DNA of 64,000 nucleotides from Phycomyces nitens (GCA_022702545.1 JAHRBC010000005.1:2232001-2296000), one strand, 5' to 3'; shown: positions 23,911-39,287, numbered from the stretch's first letter. Translations and numbers: made by a program. Notes: generated by a model not told the origin, from the sequence alone.

Positions 23911-24166
23911 TTAAAAATAGATGGAGCTGGGAAACCAAGTCTTTAGAGATTATAATTTATTGAATGGATATCCTTTTACAATTTTAAAAATAAAAAGAAG
24001 AAAGAATTAGAAAGAAGTCTGGCTATACAAAATAAGTTGGAGAATAGAGGAATATACAGATGGTAAAGGCAACCCTTTGAGGAGTAAAAGAGAAAAAAAG
24101 GGTATCTATGGGTAGAAGATCATCAAAAAGAATATATATATGAATATATATATATAGACACAACTT

Positions 24167-25601
24167 TTATCTTTCTTGCATGTTTCCTTGAGGAGTATTG
24201 AGGTCATTTACTCCTCTAATGTTCTCAGAGACAACCTTTTGCTGGCCTGTGGTGGGATCAATGGCTACAATCTTGTCAACATGGTAATAGGCGTTTTCGC
24301 CAATCTCGGCAGCGTCCAGACCACGGATCTCGCCCTCTAGATCGACACGGAGAGATAGACCAGGAATACGGTCCATGATTGTAAGGATGATATAGGTGAT
24401 GAAGAAAGACCAGGCAGCACCAGCAGTAGCATCTGCAAGTTGGTGAGCAAACTGAATCCAATTGTGGTTCATCCAGCCACCCTCAATCTCAGTCGCTCCG
24501 TCGAGGGCAGCAATGTACTTTTCGGCAAAGATACCAGTCAAAAGACTGCCAATATATCCACCAACACCGTGTACAGCAAACACGTCAAGGGCATCGTCGA
24601 AATTGAGCCAGTGCTTGAGATGGACGGCCAGATTGCATGCAACTGCTCCCAAGAAACCAATGGCAACGGCTGGTCCAGGACCGACAAAACCAGAGGCAGG
24701 GGTAATGGCCACTAAGCCAGCCACGGCGCCTGAGCAGAAGCCAAGGGCAGAAAACTTGCGTTCAATACGATAATCGATACACATCCAGGTGATTGCTCCC
24801 ACGGCAGCAGCCAGGTTTGTGACAACACAAGCCATTGCGGCACGGACATTTCCTGCAAGAGCTGAGCCGCCATTGAATCCAAACCAACCGAACCACAACA
24901 AAGCAGTGCCCAGGACAACATTGGACATGTTGTGAGGCTTAAAGTCGTTGGAATGACCATGGCCCTGACGTTTTCCAAGAACCAAGGCGTAGGCTAAACT
25001 GGCGAATCCACTCGAGATATGGACAGGCGTTCCACCTGCAAAATCAAGACCTCCAAGCTTGGCACTCCAGCCATTAGGGTTCCAGGTCCAGTAAGCAATG
25101 GGGTCATATACGACAGTAGACCAGATGAACATGAACAGAACCATTGGCAGTAGACGACCACGCTCGGCTGCAGAACCAATCGCAAGGGCAGGAGTCAGGG
25201 CGGCAAACATGCACTGGTATATGCAAAATACAAGATCAGGGAGTTTACTGCTTCCAATCGAAGGTTCGCCCAGTACTCCACGCAAAAAGGCATTGTCGAG
25301 ATTTCCGAGGAAGATGGACCCAGTCTTACTAAAGGTCAAGCTGTAGCCCCATATGAACCACTGCAAATGTGTGTGTGAGTTTAGAATGTGTTGTTGTTTT
25401 GTGAGCACCAGACTCATTTACCTGACAAGTAACGACCACGAGAGAAAGAACGCAGCAGACAATAAGCGAAAGGGCGTTTTTTGATCTGGCCATGCCCGAA
25501 TAAAAGTATCCTACGCCGGGAATCATGAGCCAGACGAGGGCTGTGGAGGTGAGGATCCAGCCAATATCTCCTGAGGAGTACTCTGGTGCTGTTGTTTCCA
25601 T
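24167..25601 (-). CDS. ammonium transporter (AMT/MEP family)
   Basis: Exons 25601-25422 and 25360-24167 give 457 aa, the usual length. Eleven membrane segments are expected. Visible signatures are DIGWILTSTALVWLMIPGVG, YSGMARSKNALSLI, VYDPIAYWTWNPNGW, GGTPVHISSGFASLAYAL with the first pore His, LLWFGWFGFNGGSA, and DVFAVHGVGGYIGSLLTG with the second pore His. Both histidines of the twin-His conduction path are therefore present. The cytoplasmic tail is about 60 residues (RVDLEGEIRGLDAAEIGEN...). The protein takes up ammonium at the plasma membrane; whether it also senses ammonium like Mep2 cannot be read from the sequence. Three GATA-type sites lie upstream. Confidence 0.95.
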
Positions 25602-25710
25602 TGTATGAGAAGAGTGTAAAGAGTTTGACAATGGAGAGGGCTCAAGTATGCATATATATATATGTGGGGAAATTTTTGTACTCTGGCCCTTTTTTTTAGT
25701 TGACAATCGT

Positions 25711-25770
25711 TGATAAGAGATACTTTGGAAAGATAGGCATTGCGGATGACCAAAAGCAATCGATCTATCA
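25711..25770. promoter_or_regulatory. cluster of GATA-factor sites upstream of the ammonium transporter
   Basis: Three HGATAR matches lie 110-170 bp upstream of the ATG at 25601: TGATAA at 25711, AGATAG at 25731 and TGATAG (minus strand) at 25765-25770. AreA/Nit2-type factors bind such sites and switch on nitrogen-uptake genes. Regulation is inferred. Confidence 0.5.
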
Positions 25771-26479
25771 GAAAGTGCAGCTGTTTTCGGGTCAATAGAT
25801 GGTAACCAATCATCAAACTCGACGGTATTTCGACAAGACACTCCATTCTCGTTTATGTTAAAGAATCTTGGCCAATTGAATCAGAGCAGCCAAGCATGGT
25901 TCTTTGTACTCCCTTGTTTCCTTTCTGTTCCTTGATGATGCCTTTTTTCTTATTTGATTCTATACAATCGTACAACGCTGCCGGAATCCCCGGTTCGCCA
26001 ACCGCCTTATCTCTTGACTAACTCGAGTTATTTTGTTGGAAGATCAGGAAGCAAGAAAAGGGTTTCTTGTAAGTCATGTGCAGTATATAAATATCTAGCT
26101 CTCTAATCGTTATCTTTTAGATCCCAAAATGCAACGCTACGCATTTATCGGTTATTCAAACTACAAGGTTTCTTTTTTAATACGATAGCATTGTATTGCT
26201 GAAAATATTTTCATGGTGTTTTGATTGGTATTGAGTGGGATTTATGAATCTCTTGATTTGAATTTGTTTCCATGGCAACCTAATATATCTTTATAAGGAA
26301 GGCGAATATGGGTAACCAAGGCAACATATTTCCCCAAGAGACATATCATAATAATCTGTGAAATCATCAACCCATCTTTTTCACGTAGACATTGGGCGGC
26401 GTTTATTTTTTTTACATTTTTGGTTTTCGCCTTTAATTTTTTTGTAAATTATTCTTACAAATATACAAAGCACATTCAG
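25771..26479. other. intergenic spacer
   Basis: Distal promoter of the ammonium transporter and upstream region of the next ORF; no other gene supported. Confidence 0.5.
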
Positions 26480-27004
26480 ATGTGGAGAAAAGATCATTAT
26501 CTTCATCATGGCACGATCATCAATAACCCACGGTCATCTCCTCTGCCTTCAGATCTCCTCCATCCACATCAAGAGAGCAAAGCCCCAACCACATCCTTGA
26601 AAGGCTGCTTCAACACAACACAATACATTGTTCCTGTGGTGGATAAGAATCTTTTGCTGAGGAACAGACCGTTCAACGCCCAAGGCTGGAACTACAACCC
26701 TAATAATATGTACGGTGGAAACGAGTTTGATATTTTTGGTAGTGAGCAGAACCAGGTTGATAACTTCAACCATGATGTTTCACGCTCCCAAGATAGACTT
26801 ATTGTCTGTCTTGAAAAAGACTTTGCCCAAGAACAGGTTCGTTACCAACTTCTCAAACGTAAGCGCAGTCTGTCTCCAAACCCATCTGTTGGGAACAATG
26901 GTATTTTTCTTGAGTCTACCGCATCAGCCAATTCACCAGTTAACTTCTTTAAGCCAAAACCAGAACAAAGCCATAGCCAAGAAACCCAATTCATGTACCT
27001 CTAA
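26480..27004 (+). CDS. hypothetical protein
   Basis: A single open frame of 174 aa from ATG 26480 (the frame also opens upstream without an ATG). The protein is polar, Asn- and Ser-rich, with no signal peptide or membrane segment. It contains NRPFNAQGWNYNPNNMYGG, an acidic-aromatic NEFDIFGSEQNQVDN, and a possible nuclear signal KRKRSLSPNPS. Base composition is clearly higher in GC than the flanks, which supports coding. I do not recognise a family. It may be the last exon of a longer gene. Confidence 0.5.
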   Translation: MWRKDHYLHHGTIINNPRSSPLPSDLLHPHQESKAPTTSLKGCFNTTQYIVPVVDKNLLLRNRPFNAQGWNYNPNNMYGGNEFDIFGSEQNQVDNFNHDVSRSQDRLIVCLEKDFAQEQVRYQLLKRKRSLSPNPSVGNNGIFLESTASANSPVNFFKPKPEQSHSQETQFMYL

Positions 27005-30447
<3,443 letters not shown>

Positions 30448-30491
30448 ACATTTTTTTTCAGATTTACATAAAACTCCTTTATTTTATTTAT

Positions 30492-31619
30492 CTATTCTGC
30501 TTTGTTATGGTGAAATACATAGTCTCTGTATTCTCTACAGGCTAAAAATACAGGCAGTGTAACCGAAGAGGATAGAATAGGAGTAAGAGCAATCAGGGCA
30601 AGAACTTGACATGGAATCGCCTTTTTTGCCTTGAAACTGTCGGCAGCCATCCAGAACATGCAAATGAGGTTGACACACAATATATCAGAGCTGATACTCG
30701 ACTGTGCAGGGTGACTAAAGAATGTTGCTGAAAGTTGTCTTAAAATGTCCAACAGAGTACTCTTGGGTGGAAGGGAGACGATTGCTTCAAACCACTGCTG
30801 GCAGTACAGAATCAGATTGGCACCAGTGGAAATCAGATAGGTGGCCATGGTAAGAACACTTGACAAAAGGTCGCCTCCTTCCCGCTTTACATCCGAGCTG
30901 GGCTTATAGACCAGAGGGATAATCAAAAGAGCATGCATTACAAGAAGTGTTGGCATGAATTGAGATGTTTCGGCTACAAATGGAGATAGGACCACTGTAA
31001 TGATTCCACCCAGCACAGATGCCAGCAACACAACAGAGAGTTTTCCGGATGGCTGGCCTGGAGTTGCGACAGGATTGACATACAGAACAGCAAAAAATAG
31101 AGCTGTGGCTACTGATATAGCCACAACTTGTCCCAATAACATAAAGGCCCATGCATAAGGAATCTTCCGACGTGTTCCTACAAGGGTTGATTAGATTTAG
31201 TTGATCGCATTTGTGAGAATACCTTCAATGGCAAGAAGAGGGGTCCAGACTGCTACAGTGAATGAGCACAACTGGTGACTCCATAGCCATTGCCATGTTC
31301 CGACATTAACAGTTCTCCAGGCATCGTCAAAGAGCGATACGTCATGAAGCCAATGGGACATGCTGTTGAGAGTGGTTTCAATGTTATTAGGACTGGATGC
31401 TTTCCAGGCCTGGTAGCTATAGTTGAAAAACGCAAACATATAGGTCCATGTGGAAAGGAATGAGAGGGCGGCAAGGGCGAGAAAAATGAATGGTGTGGGT
31501 GTAGCCTGACAGAGAGAGTTGTGAACGAGTGGCCAGATACGCCAGACCAGTAGACCGATCAAGACAAAGTAAGAGGCAAGGATACCAATGTCAATGGGAT
31601 AGTCTATGGCTTCGATCAT
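30492..31619 (-). CDS. multipass membrane protein, unknown function
   Basis: Exons 31619-31223 and 31177-30492 give 360 aa. There are about eight hydrophobic segments (for example IDIGILASYFVLIGLLVWRI, PTPFIFLALAALSFLSTW, VVAISVATALFFAVLYV, SVVLLASVLGGIITVVL). No charged catalytic motifs stand out. A conserved-looking soluble loop reads LFDDAWRTVNVGTWQWLWSH. I have seen comparable proteins in other fungi only as uncharacterised. The gene is tail to tail with DPM1, 44 bp away, so the 3' ends may overlap. Confidence 0.75.
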
Positions 31620-31768
31620 TATTATTAACAAATGTAAGAACAAGGACCTTGTGGAATTAAACTTGATTTTTTGCTTGCTTTAAAACTTATTTGTATTGTA
31701 TAGTGTATGTACAATCTCAGCTAGATGAGATATATATAGGGGGGGGGGGGAGGAGGTGAGGAGGGTTG

Positions 31769-33789
31769 TTATACTTCTATCAATATAACAGTACAGTCGT
31801 CATAATCCTGGAGCGTAGAGTCGTAAAAGGTATGGCGACTCTCTCGGTTGGCAAAGAAACGGGTGGTGTAGAGTAATGATTCATTGGTAACCGTAGAATT
31901 GAGCAAGGAACCAAGAATACGTGCAATGGCCTTATTTTGGAGGTTTGCAGCCTTTTCATACATGTAGTCAAATATGCCGTCCGTACTCATAAACAAAAAC
32001 GTTCTTTTTTCTCGAATACCGTTGTGGGCAACCCTAACAAATGTTACGTCTGGTTCACAAGAGATGATCTTGCTGGCGTCGTCCATTTTGAAGTCAAGAT
32101 CACCACACGATCGAGCCACATTGAGTGAGGGAACTTTGGCCTCTCTTGAACGTATCTTTTCAAAAGGGTTCTTGGACTTCTTGGGTTCTGGGAAGGGGTC
32201 GCATTGGATAATGCCAGGGTGATCCCGGGGTCTAATCCGGGCATTCTTTAGGGAAGTACGACGAGCCGTACGGTTGTATTCATCCTTGAGGCTATCAAAA
32301 TCGACCTTGATCACCTTATTCTGGACAGCATCAACAAACTCTCCTCCATGTTCAATGATTTCCCTCGCAAGATACTCTAAATACGGCTTATGGTCCTGGG
32401 ACGCAAATACCACTTCCATTGCAAGATCGCTGCTAGATTGTAAATCTCTCTCAACCAGCGGCCTCTCCATCAGAACTGTCCTAGAGTCACCCACGTTTAC
32501 ATTGATCATCCAATCTCCAAAAAAGATGTTAATTATCAGCGTACACCCATCATTGTCCACTTGGGCATTGTGTTGAAGCTGTTTGCGTTTGAGTCTGAGG
32601 TATTCTTCGTCTAGACTGCCCACCATTTGTTTAATGTCACGCTGAAAACTAAGCTGAATGTCTTTGCTCTCAAAATTTTCTGGTGAATAGCGATCACAGA
32701 GCCTTTGTACTGCCAGAGGAGTCTTTTCTACAAAGAACTCGGCACACCCGTGGCCACCGTGTCCATCTGCTAGGATAAACATGCGCCCCACTGAGACGTG
32801 TGTATTGGTTGGCAGCAAGATCTCGGATACCTTGAACTTATCTTCGCAATGCAGCTTCTTAATCTTGATCTTTTCTTGAGATCTTAATCTTGGATACGAA
32901 TATCCTGTCTGTTGTGATGCTGCAAATCGTGCGGCAATACCGTACTTTCCACACACAGGCTCAATACACCCCGGATATTCTGGAGGACACGAATCCAAAG
33001 TCCAGCTTAGGATCGTCTCGTCGACCACCTCGGGCAATTTCTCTACCCTTGTTTCCAAGCCAACAAATTAATCTCGGTCGATATTTCTCTGCACCTATTG
33101 CCAACGGAAGTTTTCTTACGTTGGTTCTTTGTCTGCAGGCAGCTTGCGAAGAATAGATTTTGTCCGTGGTTTATTTGATCTTGTTCTTCGCCGATCTGTA
33201 CGCACTGTTGTCTCGGGAGAGTAAAATACTGGTGTCCGTCTCTGTCTTTTACTTCTCAATTCCAACTCTCCACCTTCTTCTTTCTCGTCTTCGTCCATGG
33301 GATCGGAGCTGTCTGAAGAAGGTTGTGCTGTGACTGGCTCTTGAGGGATGCATTTGATGTCTGGCAAGGTTGTACCGTTGAGCACTGTCGATGCAATACG
33401 GTAGGTAACCCATCGTCCAGACTCGTCCTTGTCGATATCAAAAGGATCTTCTTCGTCAAGTTTTCTGGCTGTCTTGCGCGAAAATGATATGATACCTTGC
33501 ACCGTACTTTTCGGAGTTTCGCCTCTAGAAGAACAATGATTGCGCCTACAAGTCAGTTGTGCGATCCTGTCAAGTACAATTCCATTCTCACTCTGAAAAA
33601 AATAAAAAAAGAGGCTTACTTTAATGCCAAAAGATTCATATTTCGAACTGCCACCACTAATTGAGCTGCACTCATTGGTTGGTTGCCATGGTAAAACAGT
33701 GCTGCCATGATTTTCATAAACGAGGCATTTTTTCTCAATGTATCTGAAATCTGTAATTGGCTAAGCTCTGTGTCAATCGTGTGTTCCAT
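31769..33789 (-). CDS. winged-helix (GDS1/HARE-like) plus PP2C phosphatase fusion protein
   Basis: Exons 33789-33620, 33524-33120 and 33047-31769 sum to 618 codons in one frame. The N-terminal ~80 residues (KNASFMKIMAALFYHGNQPM, MNLLALKGETPKSTVQGIIS) resemble the GDS1/HARE-HTH winged helix. A basic linker follows (SKRQRRTPVFYSPE, RTDRRRTRSNKPRTKSILRK). The C-terminal ~430 residues are a PP2C phosphatase: MFILADGHGGHGCAEFF, DNDGCTLIINIFFGDWMINV, VNVGDSRTVL, LNVARSCGDLDFK, FLFMSTDGIFDYM and DYDDCTVILIEV. The metal-binding Asp residues appear intact. The fusion rests on the third exon lacking any ATG before the DGHGG motif and on a GTAAGA donor at 33119 joining it in frame. A nuclear, DNA-linked phosphatase is inferred. 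Confidence 0.75.
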
Positions 33790-34081
33790 GCTGGTTTTTT
33801 GGTCCAATTGTTCTGGAATCAAGTGTTGTGATGCCAACGCTTGAAAGGACGAGCGAGATTAGGCGACACACTATTGCGGCTATTTGATGTACCGGACTCG
33901 CGTGACGTCAATCTCCCAGTATTCGTACTCCGTCTGTCTTTTCTATCATCTCTATTCTTCGTTTGGCTCCCCTTAAGCTGTATTGGTGACCCTTTCCAAG
34001 CTTCCTTTAAATATACATATACACATATATATATACATATATATATATATTCTCTTTTCCAAAAACAAAAAACAAAAAACG

Positions 34082-35031
34082 ATGAATGACGGAGTATCCA
34101 TTATAGTGGCAGTGATTCTCATCCTTATTGCAATGCGATGGATGCTAGGTATTACCTGATTTATTGTCTAGGTGGAGAATACTAAGCGCTTTACTTTCTT
34201 GATACGCAGGAGGATCGCAGCCAACCAACCAGTCGTCAGGGCAGCGTAGACCAATCGCTCGACGACAGCACAGAGTTACACCCCAGATGGTAGATTAGAC
34301 TTGTTCATGTCTGATGGGGGAATTAAATCAGGTTTACTAGGTGGAAATGGTTCTTGCCATGTTTCCAGACATTCCCCAACCCGCAATTATTGCTGATCTC
34401 CAAAGGACTGGAGCTGTTGAGGCTACGGTAGATAATGCCCTACGCAACGGAGGCCTTCCAATGGTGCGAAAAAAAAGATACAGCCAGACTTCAATTGATT
34501 GTGGTTGTTTAATATGTTTTACATCTTATGTTTGATAGCCAGCCAATCATTCCAGCAGCCCTGCTCCTGGAAGCTCTGCAGCTACCAGTGCTCGTAAATC
34601 TCCTGTTCATACCAACCTCATACAGCGTTATAATCTCGATGCCAAACAGACAGAGGAAGAGTCTCTTGCAGAGCCACCCAAGGTATGGGAAGTCAGTGCT
34701 GACAAGCGCCAAGAAATGCTGAGGAAACGGAAAGAGTTTATGGTCCTGCAGGCAAGAAAGTAAGTGAAAAAAGATATGGGTAGATCGGAATTATTGATGA
34801 GATAAAAACAGGAAGCTGGCAGATGAGCAAAAGAGACGGGAAGAGGAGAAAAAGGCGGCGCTTTGTGCAGAAACTGCAACTGTACCAGAGCTGTCAAAGG
34901 AGACTGGAGTGCCAAACTATGAAGACATGTCCGTTGACGAACTGAATAACCTTGGCCCAGAACAAAAGAGACAGCACATGCTAGAGGCACTTGAGCGGAG
35001 AAAGATGGCTAGTGGTGAAAGCACTGTCTAG
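34082..35031 (+). CDS. CUE-domain ER membrane protein (Cue1/AUP1-like)
   Basis: Five exons, 34082-34148, 34210-34289, 34341-34463, 34539-34759 and 34812-35031, give 236 aa. An N-terminal membrane anchor (VSIIVAVILILIAMRWMLG) is followed by a basic linker and a CUE domain: VTPQMVEMVLAMFPDIPQ, PAIIADLQRTGAVEATVDNA, LRNGGLP, containing the MFP motif that binds ubiquitin. The C-terminal half is a charged helical region with QEMLRKRKEFMVLQARKKLA. This layout fits Cue1-like proteins, which recruit the E2 Ubc7 to the ER surface for ER-associated degradation; the C-terminal U7BR-like role is inferred. The third intron uses a GTGCGA donor. Confidence 0.85.
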
Positions 35032-36742
35032 GAGTAGTTTAGGACAGTGAGGAAGATGAATCATTAAAAAACAATAATGAGATAATCATAGTATAGAAAG
35101 GGTGTCAAACAACAATAAAAAAAATACAGTAATAAGTAGACTTCTTTAAAGCATAAATGGCAGGTGGAATGTATACTTCTTTGAATTGACTGCTGAGATG
35201 TCAGTGCCCATTCTGCAGGACAAGGATCTGCAATCAAATTCATGTGAAATGCTCGGGATTTATTCACACCAAATATGGGTTCTTGTGTAACATAATACCA
35301 GAGGAAACCATCGTTAATGTTTCACGGTGTCTATCATCAATGAACCAACGGTGAGTGTTATTATTATTATTATTATGACATTTTTATAAATATCCGTATA
35401 GTGAAAGCAATATTCAGCACTAGAGATATCTAGTCAATATTTATATGTTTTTTTTTATTTATTATTTTCTAGACTGAGCAAGAATCTACCTACCGATCTG
35501 CCAAAATACTCTTGCAAATATATACGTATATATATACGTATATATATTCAATTGATTTGCAATATATCTTGTGCCAATTCAAAATGTCCTATCTTTTCAA
35601 CCGTGTAAAAAAAAACCAACTGTTGTTGTTTTTTCCAGAGAGTGTAGTACAGAATACAAGAGAGATTGAGGTTGGTCAAGGAACCTCTTCTTTTATTAAA
35701 ATATAATAAAGGTACCTTGGCCATGAAACACTATAGAGCCCATACAGCAGCAAAACCAAAATAAAGAAAAATCCCGTTTATTTTTAGCAGATTATCTTGT
35801 CTTGCCTTTATAAACAGTGGCCAATAATACAATATCTCACAAATGTCAACCCAACAGGCTAATAAATTATATATAAAGGTTTTTTTAAAATAGCGCAAGG
35901 AACCAAAAGGTAATAAAATTCTGTGGGTTCGTCTGGCACATCTCGATGGTATAAAGCATTCCATAAAAGTCAATTTGGTTATTACCATTGTATTCCAAGC
36001 ATCTGGGAATATTTCTCTATCCATAAAAACCGTGCTCCCTAATTCAATAATGAGTACAAGATTCATGTTATAATACAGAAAAAAAACGTGAAAAGATGCC
36101 TAGAATGATGCCTCCTCTTATATGAATGGTCCATATTTTTGTAACTAGAGAATATATCTACAAAATAAAATAAAGCAAATGTTTTCTTGATTTTTTTTCA
36201 AAATTGCAACAATGGGACGATATCTGAATACAAACCAATTGTAAATAAAATACAAATATTTCACAAAATACATGGTTCTTTGGGCTATCTTAAAGATAAA
36301 TGCCAATGGCTGAGTGAAACTGACCGGGCTAAATCAACAGAGGTCCGTCCATAGCAGGCTTTTGTCCAGCTGTTATGGCGACCCAGCTCTACTTATCAGA
36401 TATATATTTATATTTATATATATAAATATATATATATATTCCGTCGCATAAACAATATTCCCAAGAATCTAGAACGAATAAAGAGATCCCCAGGAATTAC
36501 GAGAAATCGTTTTAGTGCTGCACCCGAATATTACAGACTTCAGCCCTTTATGTTGTCTAAACGTGTAAAGTCAAAGAACAAAACCGTACTTCTTGAGCAA
36601 TGGCAGTCCAAGAATAGACAGTCGTGTGTGACCGGTGATCAAACATCCCAAATTAAGTAATACAATCGTACGAGCGGTGTCGCGAGTAAACTGAAAATAA
36701 CTTCTTTCCAGTCAGGCACCTTGATTTAGACCCTTGCACGGC
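35032..36742. other. intergenic spacer
   Basis: No supported gene. A TACGTATATA repeat near 35520-35550 and AT runs near 36395-36440 are present. The right end should hold the promoter of the mucin-like gene. Confidence 0.6.
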
Positions 36743-36822
36743 AATGTTTCACAAGATGGATTCATTTAACAGGGCAGCCGCCGTATACTTTTGCCTCACT
36801 GTTCTTCATCTCGACCATCATT

Positions 36823-38490
36823 ATGCCAGCCGACACAACCAACTCGGGAATTGCTAATTCCAATGCTGAAGCTGAAGCTGTGTCTTCTGATGCTGCCGAG
36901 ACCACCAAAAAAGATATTTCCCCTGTGAGTAGAGCTGCCGCAACTACACCAGCTGCAGACAAGGAAGAACTTACCGCCGACTCTCCTTCTATAAACGCAC
37001 TTGGCACTGCAGAACCTGCAGCCACAGAAGCCGAGTCTACTACAAAGGAAGCAGATGAAGCAGCAGATCCAACACCCACCAAAGATTTGCCTGTGTCAGA
37101 GGAACCAATACCAACTACCACCAAGGCTCCAGTTGTCACCACTACCCATGTACCTGTCGTCACAACCACTCCGGCACCTGTTGCTACCACTACCCATCCA
37201 GCTGTCATCACAACCACCCAGGCAGCTATTACTACCACTCAGGCACAAATTCCTACAACAACCAAGCCACCAGTTGTTCCTGTAGTGCCATCAACCACTG
37301 CAGCAGCCGTTATCACCACAGTTCCTGTTGCTGTATCAAACACTCCTGTTGCTGTCACTCCAACCTCTGTCCAAAATATCCCAAATGTACCCTCGCTTTC
37401 TCCTTCATCAATTGGAGTCTCTTTTACTTCTACACCCTCGTCTACAATGAGCCTCTTGCCTTCCAGTTCAGCAGCACCTTCTACTGGCGGTGGAACAAAC
37501 ACTGGATTGATTGGTGGCATTGTAGGCGGCATTGCTGGTGCAGCAATATTGATTGCACTGGTTGCACTGATTGTTCGTCGCAAGAGACGCAGCAGCCAGA
37601 ACACACGGGCTAGTCGGGCTATGGACGAGATCTTTGCCCCAACAAGTGGAAGCAAGGGCTATGGCTATAGTGGAAATCATCATGGTAATGAAGAGGCCGC
37701 TGTTGGTGCTGCATGGGAATCACCCAGAGCCACTGAGCGGGTTGCAGGAAATGGCCAGATGGCAACAGATTACGGAAACGGTGGCATGGGCTATGATGCA
37801 GGTCATCAACAAGGCGGTGCTGCTTATTATGATGGTGGTTATGCCCAACAGCAAGGCTATGAGGATCCTTACCGTGCTGCCCCCCAGTCATACGCACCTC
37901 AGCTTAGTGAACAGGCTTTCAACCAAGCATCACCTGCATTGAGTTACAACAACCTCCCTGCCTCTGCAGGACCTGAAATGGCTGCTGGTGGTATTGCCAT
38001 GACACATCTGGATCATCGTTATCGCCAGCAGGACGGAGGCTACTATCCAGAAGAAGGCCTCCAGGAACCCTACCAGCACGTGAACCGTGTGAATGAACAC
38101 GATTACCAGACCTACCAAGATTCCAATGGACCATCTACACCGGCTGTACCTTTGCACGACGGCCGTGGTATGGCACAACCCATGTATGCCGATCCAGCTG
38201 TACAACACCAGCAGTACGACGATTACCAGTACAACGGCGGCAACTATGGTCATGACAACTACTATCAGGAACAGCCCTACGATCAGCATAATTATGGTGC
38301 AGCCGATCAAGAGATGTACGGTGGTGGCCAGGCGTACCAGGCTACTGGAAACCCAGCCTATACTTCACATCCTCTCCCTGCCAATCCTGGAGGGGCCAGT
38401 CAATACAATGACTACCCTCAACAGGCACCCTCTGGCTATTCCCAACCTGCACCCAAGAACAACCTGAATCCTGGTCAATCACCTGCTTAA
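36823..38490 (+). CDS. mucin-like single-pass membrane protein (Mid2/Msb2-style sensor)
   Basis: An uninterrupted frame of 555 aa. The first ~220 residues are Thr/Ser/Pro/Ala-rich with TTT-PVV repeats (for example APVVTTTHVPVVTTTPAPV), as in heavily O-mannosylated ectodomains. One membrane helix follows (GLIGGIVGGIAGAAILIALV then ALIVRRKRR). The ~300-residue tail is Tyr/Gln/Gly-rich, with repeated YDDYQYN and DHNYG-type motifs. No WSC or enzymatic domain is seen. The plan matches fungal wall-stress or osmosensors, but no orthology is claimed. As written the frame has no signal peptide. One frame over, an ATG at 36755 begins a good one, suggesting a 1-base shift near 36789-36792 (see finding). 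Confidence 0.75.
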   Translation: MPADTTNSGIANSNAEAEAVSSDAAETTKKDISPVSRAAATTPAADKEELTADSPSINALGTAEPAATEAESTTKEADEAADPTPTKDLPVSEEPIPTTTKAPVVTTTHVPVVTTTPAPVATTTHPAVITTTQAAITTTQAQIPTTTKPPVVPVVPSTTAAAVITTVPVAVSNTPVAVTPTSVQNIPNVPSLSPSSIGVSFTSTPSSTMSLLPSSSAAPSTGGGTNTGLIGGIVGGIAGAAILIALVALIVRRKRRSSQNTRASRAMDEIFAPTSGSKGYGYSGNHHGNEEAAVGAAWESPRATERVAGNGQMATDYGNGGMGYDAGHQQGGAAYYDGGYAQQQGYEDPYRAAPQSYAPQLSEQAFNQASPALSYNNLPASAGPEMAAGGIAMTHLDHRYRQQDGGYYPEEGLQEPYQHVNRVNEHDYQTYQDSNGPSTPAVPLHDGRGMAQPMYADPAVQHQQYDDYQYNGGNYGHDNYYQEQPYDQHNYGAADQEMYGGGQAYQATGNPAYTSHPLPANPGGASQYNDYPQQAPSGYSQPAPKNNLNPGQSPA

Positions 38491-39229
38491 GATAAGCTGT
38501 GTACAGCCATTAGAAAAAAAGATCTGCAATGTATATTGTGACACCAAGTCTTGAGAGAGAGAGAGAAAAAATCGCCTGACACAAGTACAATGTATTATTT
38601 TATTTATTTATTTTATTTATTATCGTCTGTCGTTTTTTTTTAAAGAGAAAGAAAACTCAAATGCCATTATTAAACTGTCGTTTGTCTTTGCAAAGACTGT
38701 CTTGTATATTCATTAAAGATCCAAGATATCGATCCGATTGCTAATTTTGATGCAAATCTAGATATCAATAATAATTAATTAATTATTAATACTTTTAATA
38801 GTCTAAAAAAAGTACATGGATATGTTATTAACACTAAACATATAATAATACAAAAGTAAGACAAGAAGATATTGGCTCTGCAGATTCCAAATGTAGTGAA
38901 TGAGACCATGCACTTTTTGTATCCCTTCTCCTTTTGCAATATTTTACTATAAAAATAATTATTAAAAAGAAAAAAAGACCAGTGCCAACAGTAAGAGATC
39001 CAGTTCCATTTGATTTTTTAATTTCAGACCAATTTAGTTTTTTTGTTGAGCGCAAATGAATAATACTTTAATTATTATTTTTAATAAAATCAGAAAATCA
39101 GTTTTTTTTATATAGATACAAGGTCTATTACAATTGAAACAAGGAGCCACACATTGGAGCTACTCCATTTCCCTCTATAATTTGTTTATATTTCATAGCC
39201 AGGTTTTGTCAGACATGTTGTTCATTTCC
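38491..39229. other. intergenic spacer
   Basis: 3' region of the mucin-like gene with an AG run near 38554 and TTTAT repeats near 38595-38620. No supported gene. Confidence 0.6.
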
Positions 39230-39279
39230 ATTACGATTTATATTTGCATGGTAGAGAAATATATAAATATTGAAATTAG
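39230..39279 (+). repeat. left terminal inverted repeat
   Basis: Contains ATTTGCATGGTAGAGAAATA; pairs with 42920-42962 at about 80 percent identity by eye. Confidence 0.7.
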
Positions 39280-39287
39280 AGACATTC

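Noticed and set aside
33047..33058. Independent start for the PP2C gene at 33058
   Set aside because: The codon there is TTG, and no ATG occurs in frame before the DGHGG motif; splicing to the upstream exon explains the frame.
36762..37655. Minus-strand ORFs rich in Val, Thr and Gly opposite the mucin-like gene
   Set aside because: Antisense shadows of the Thr/Pro repeats; no independent support.
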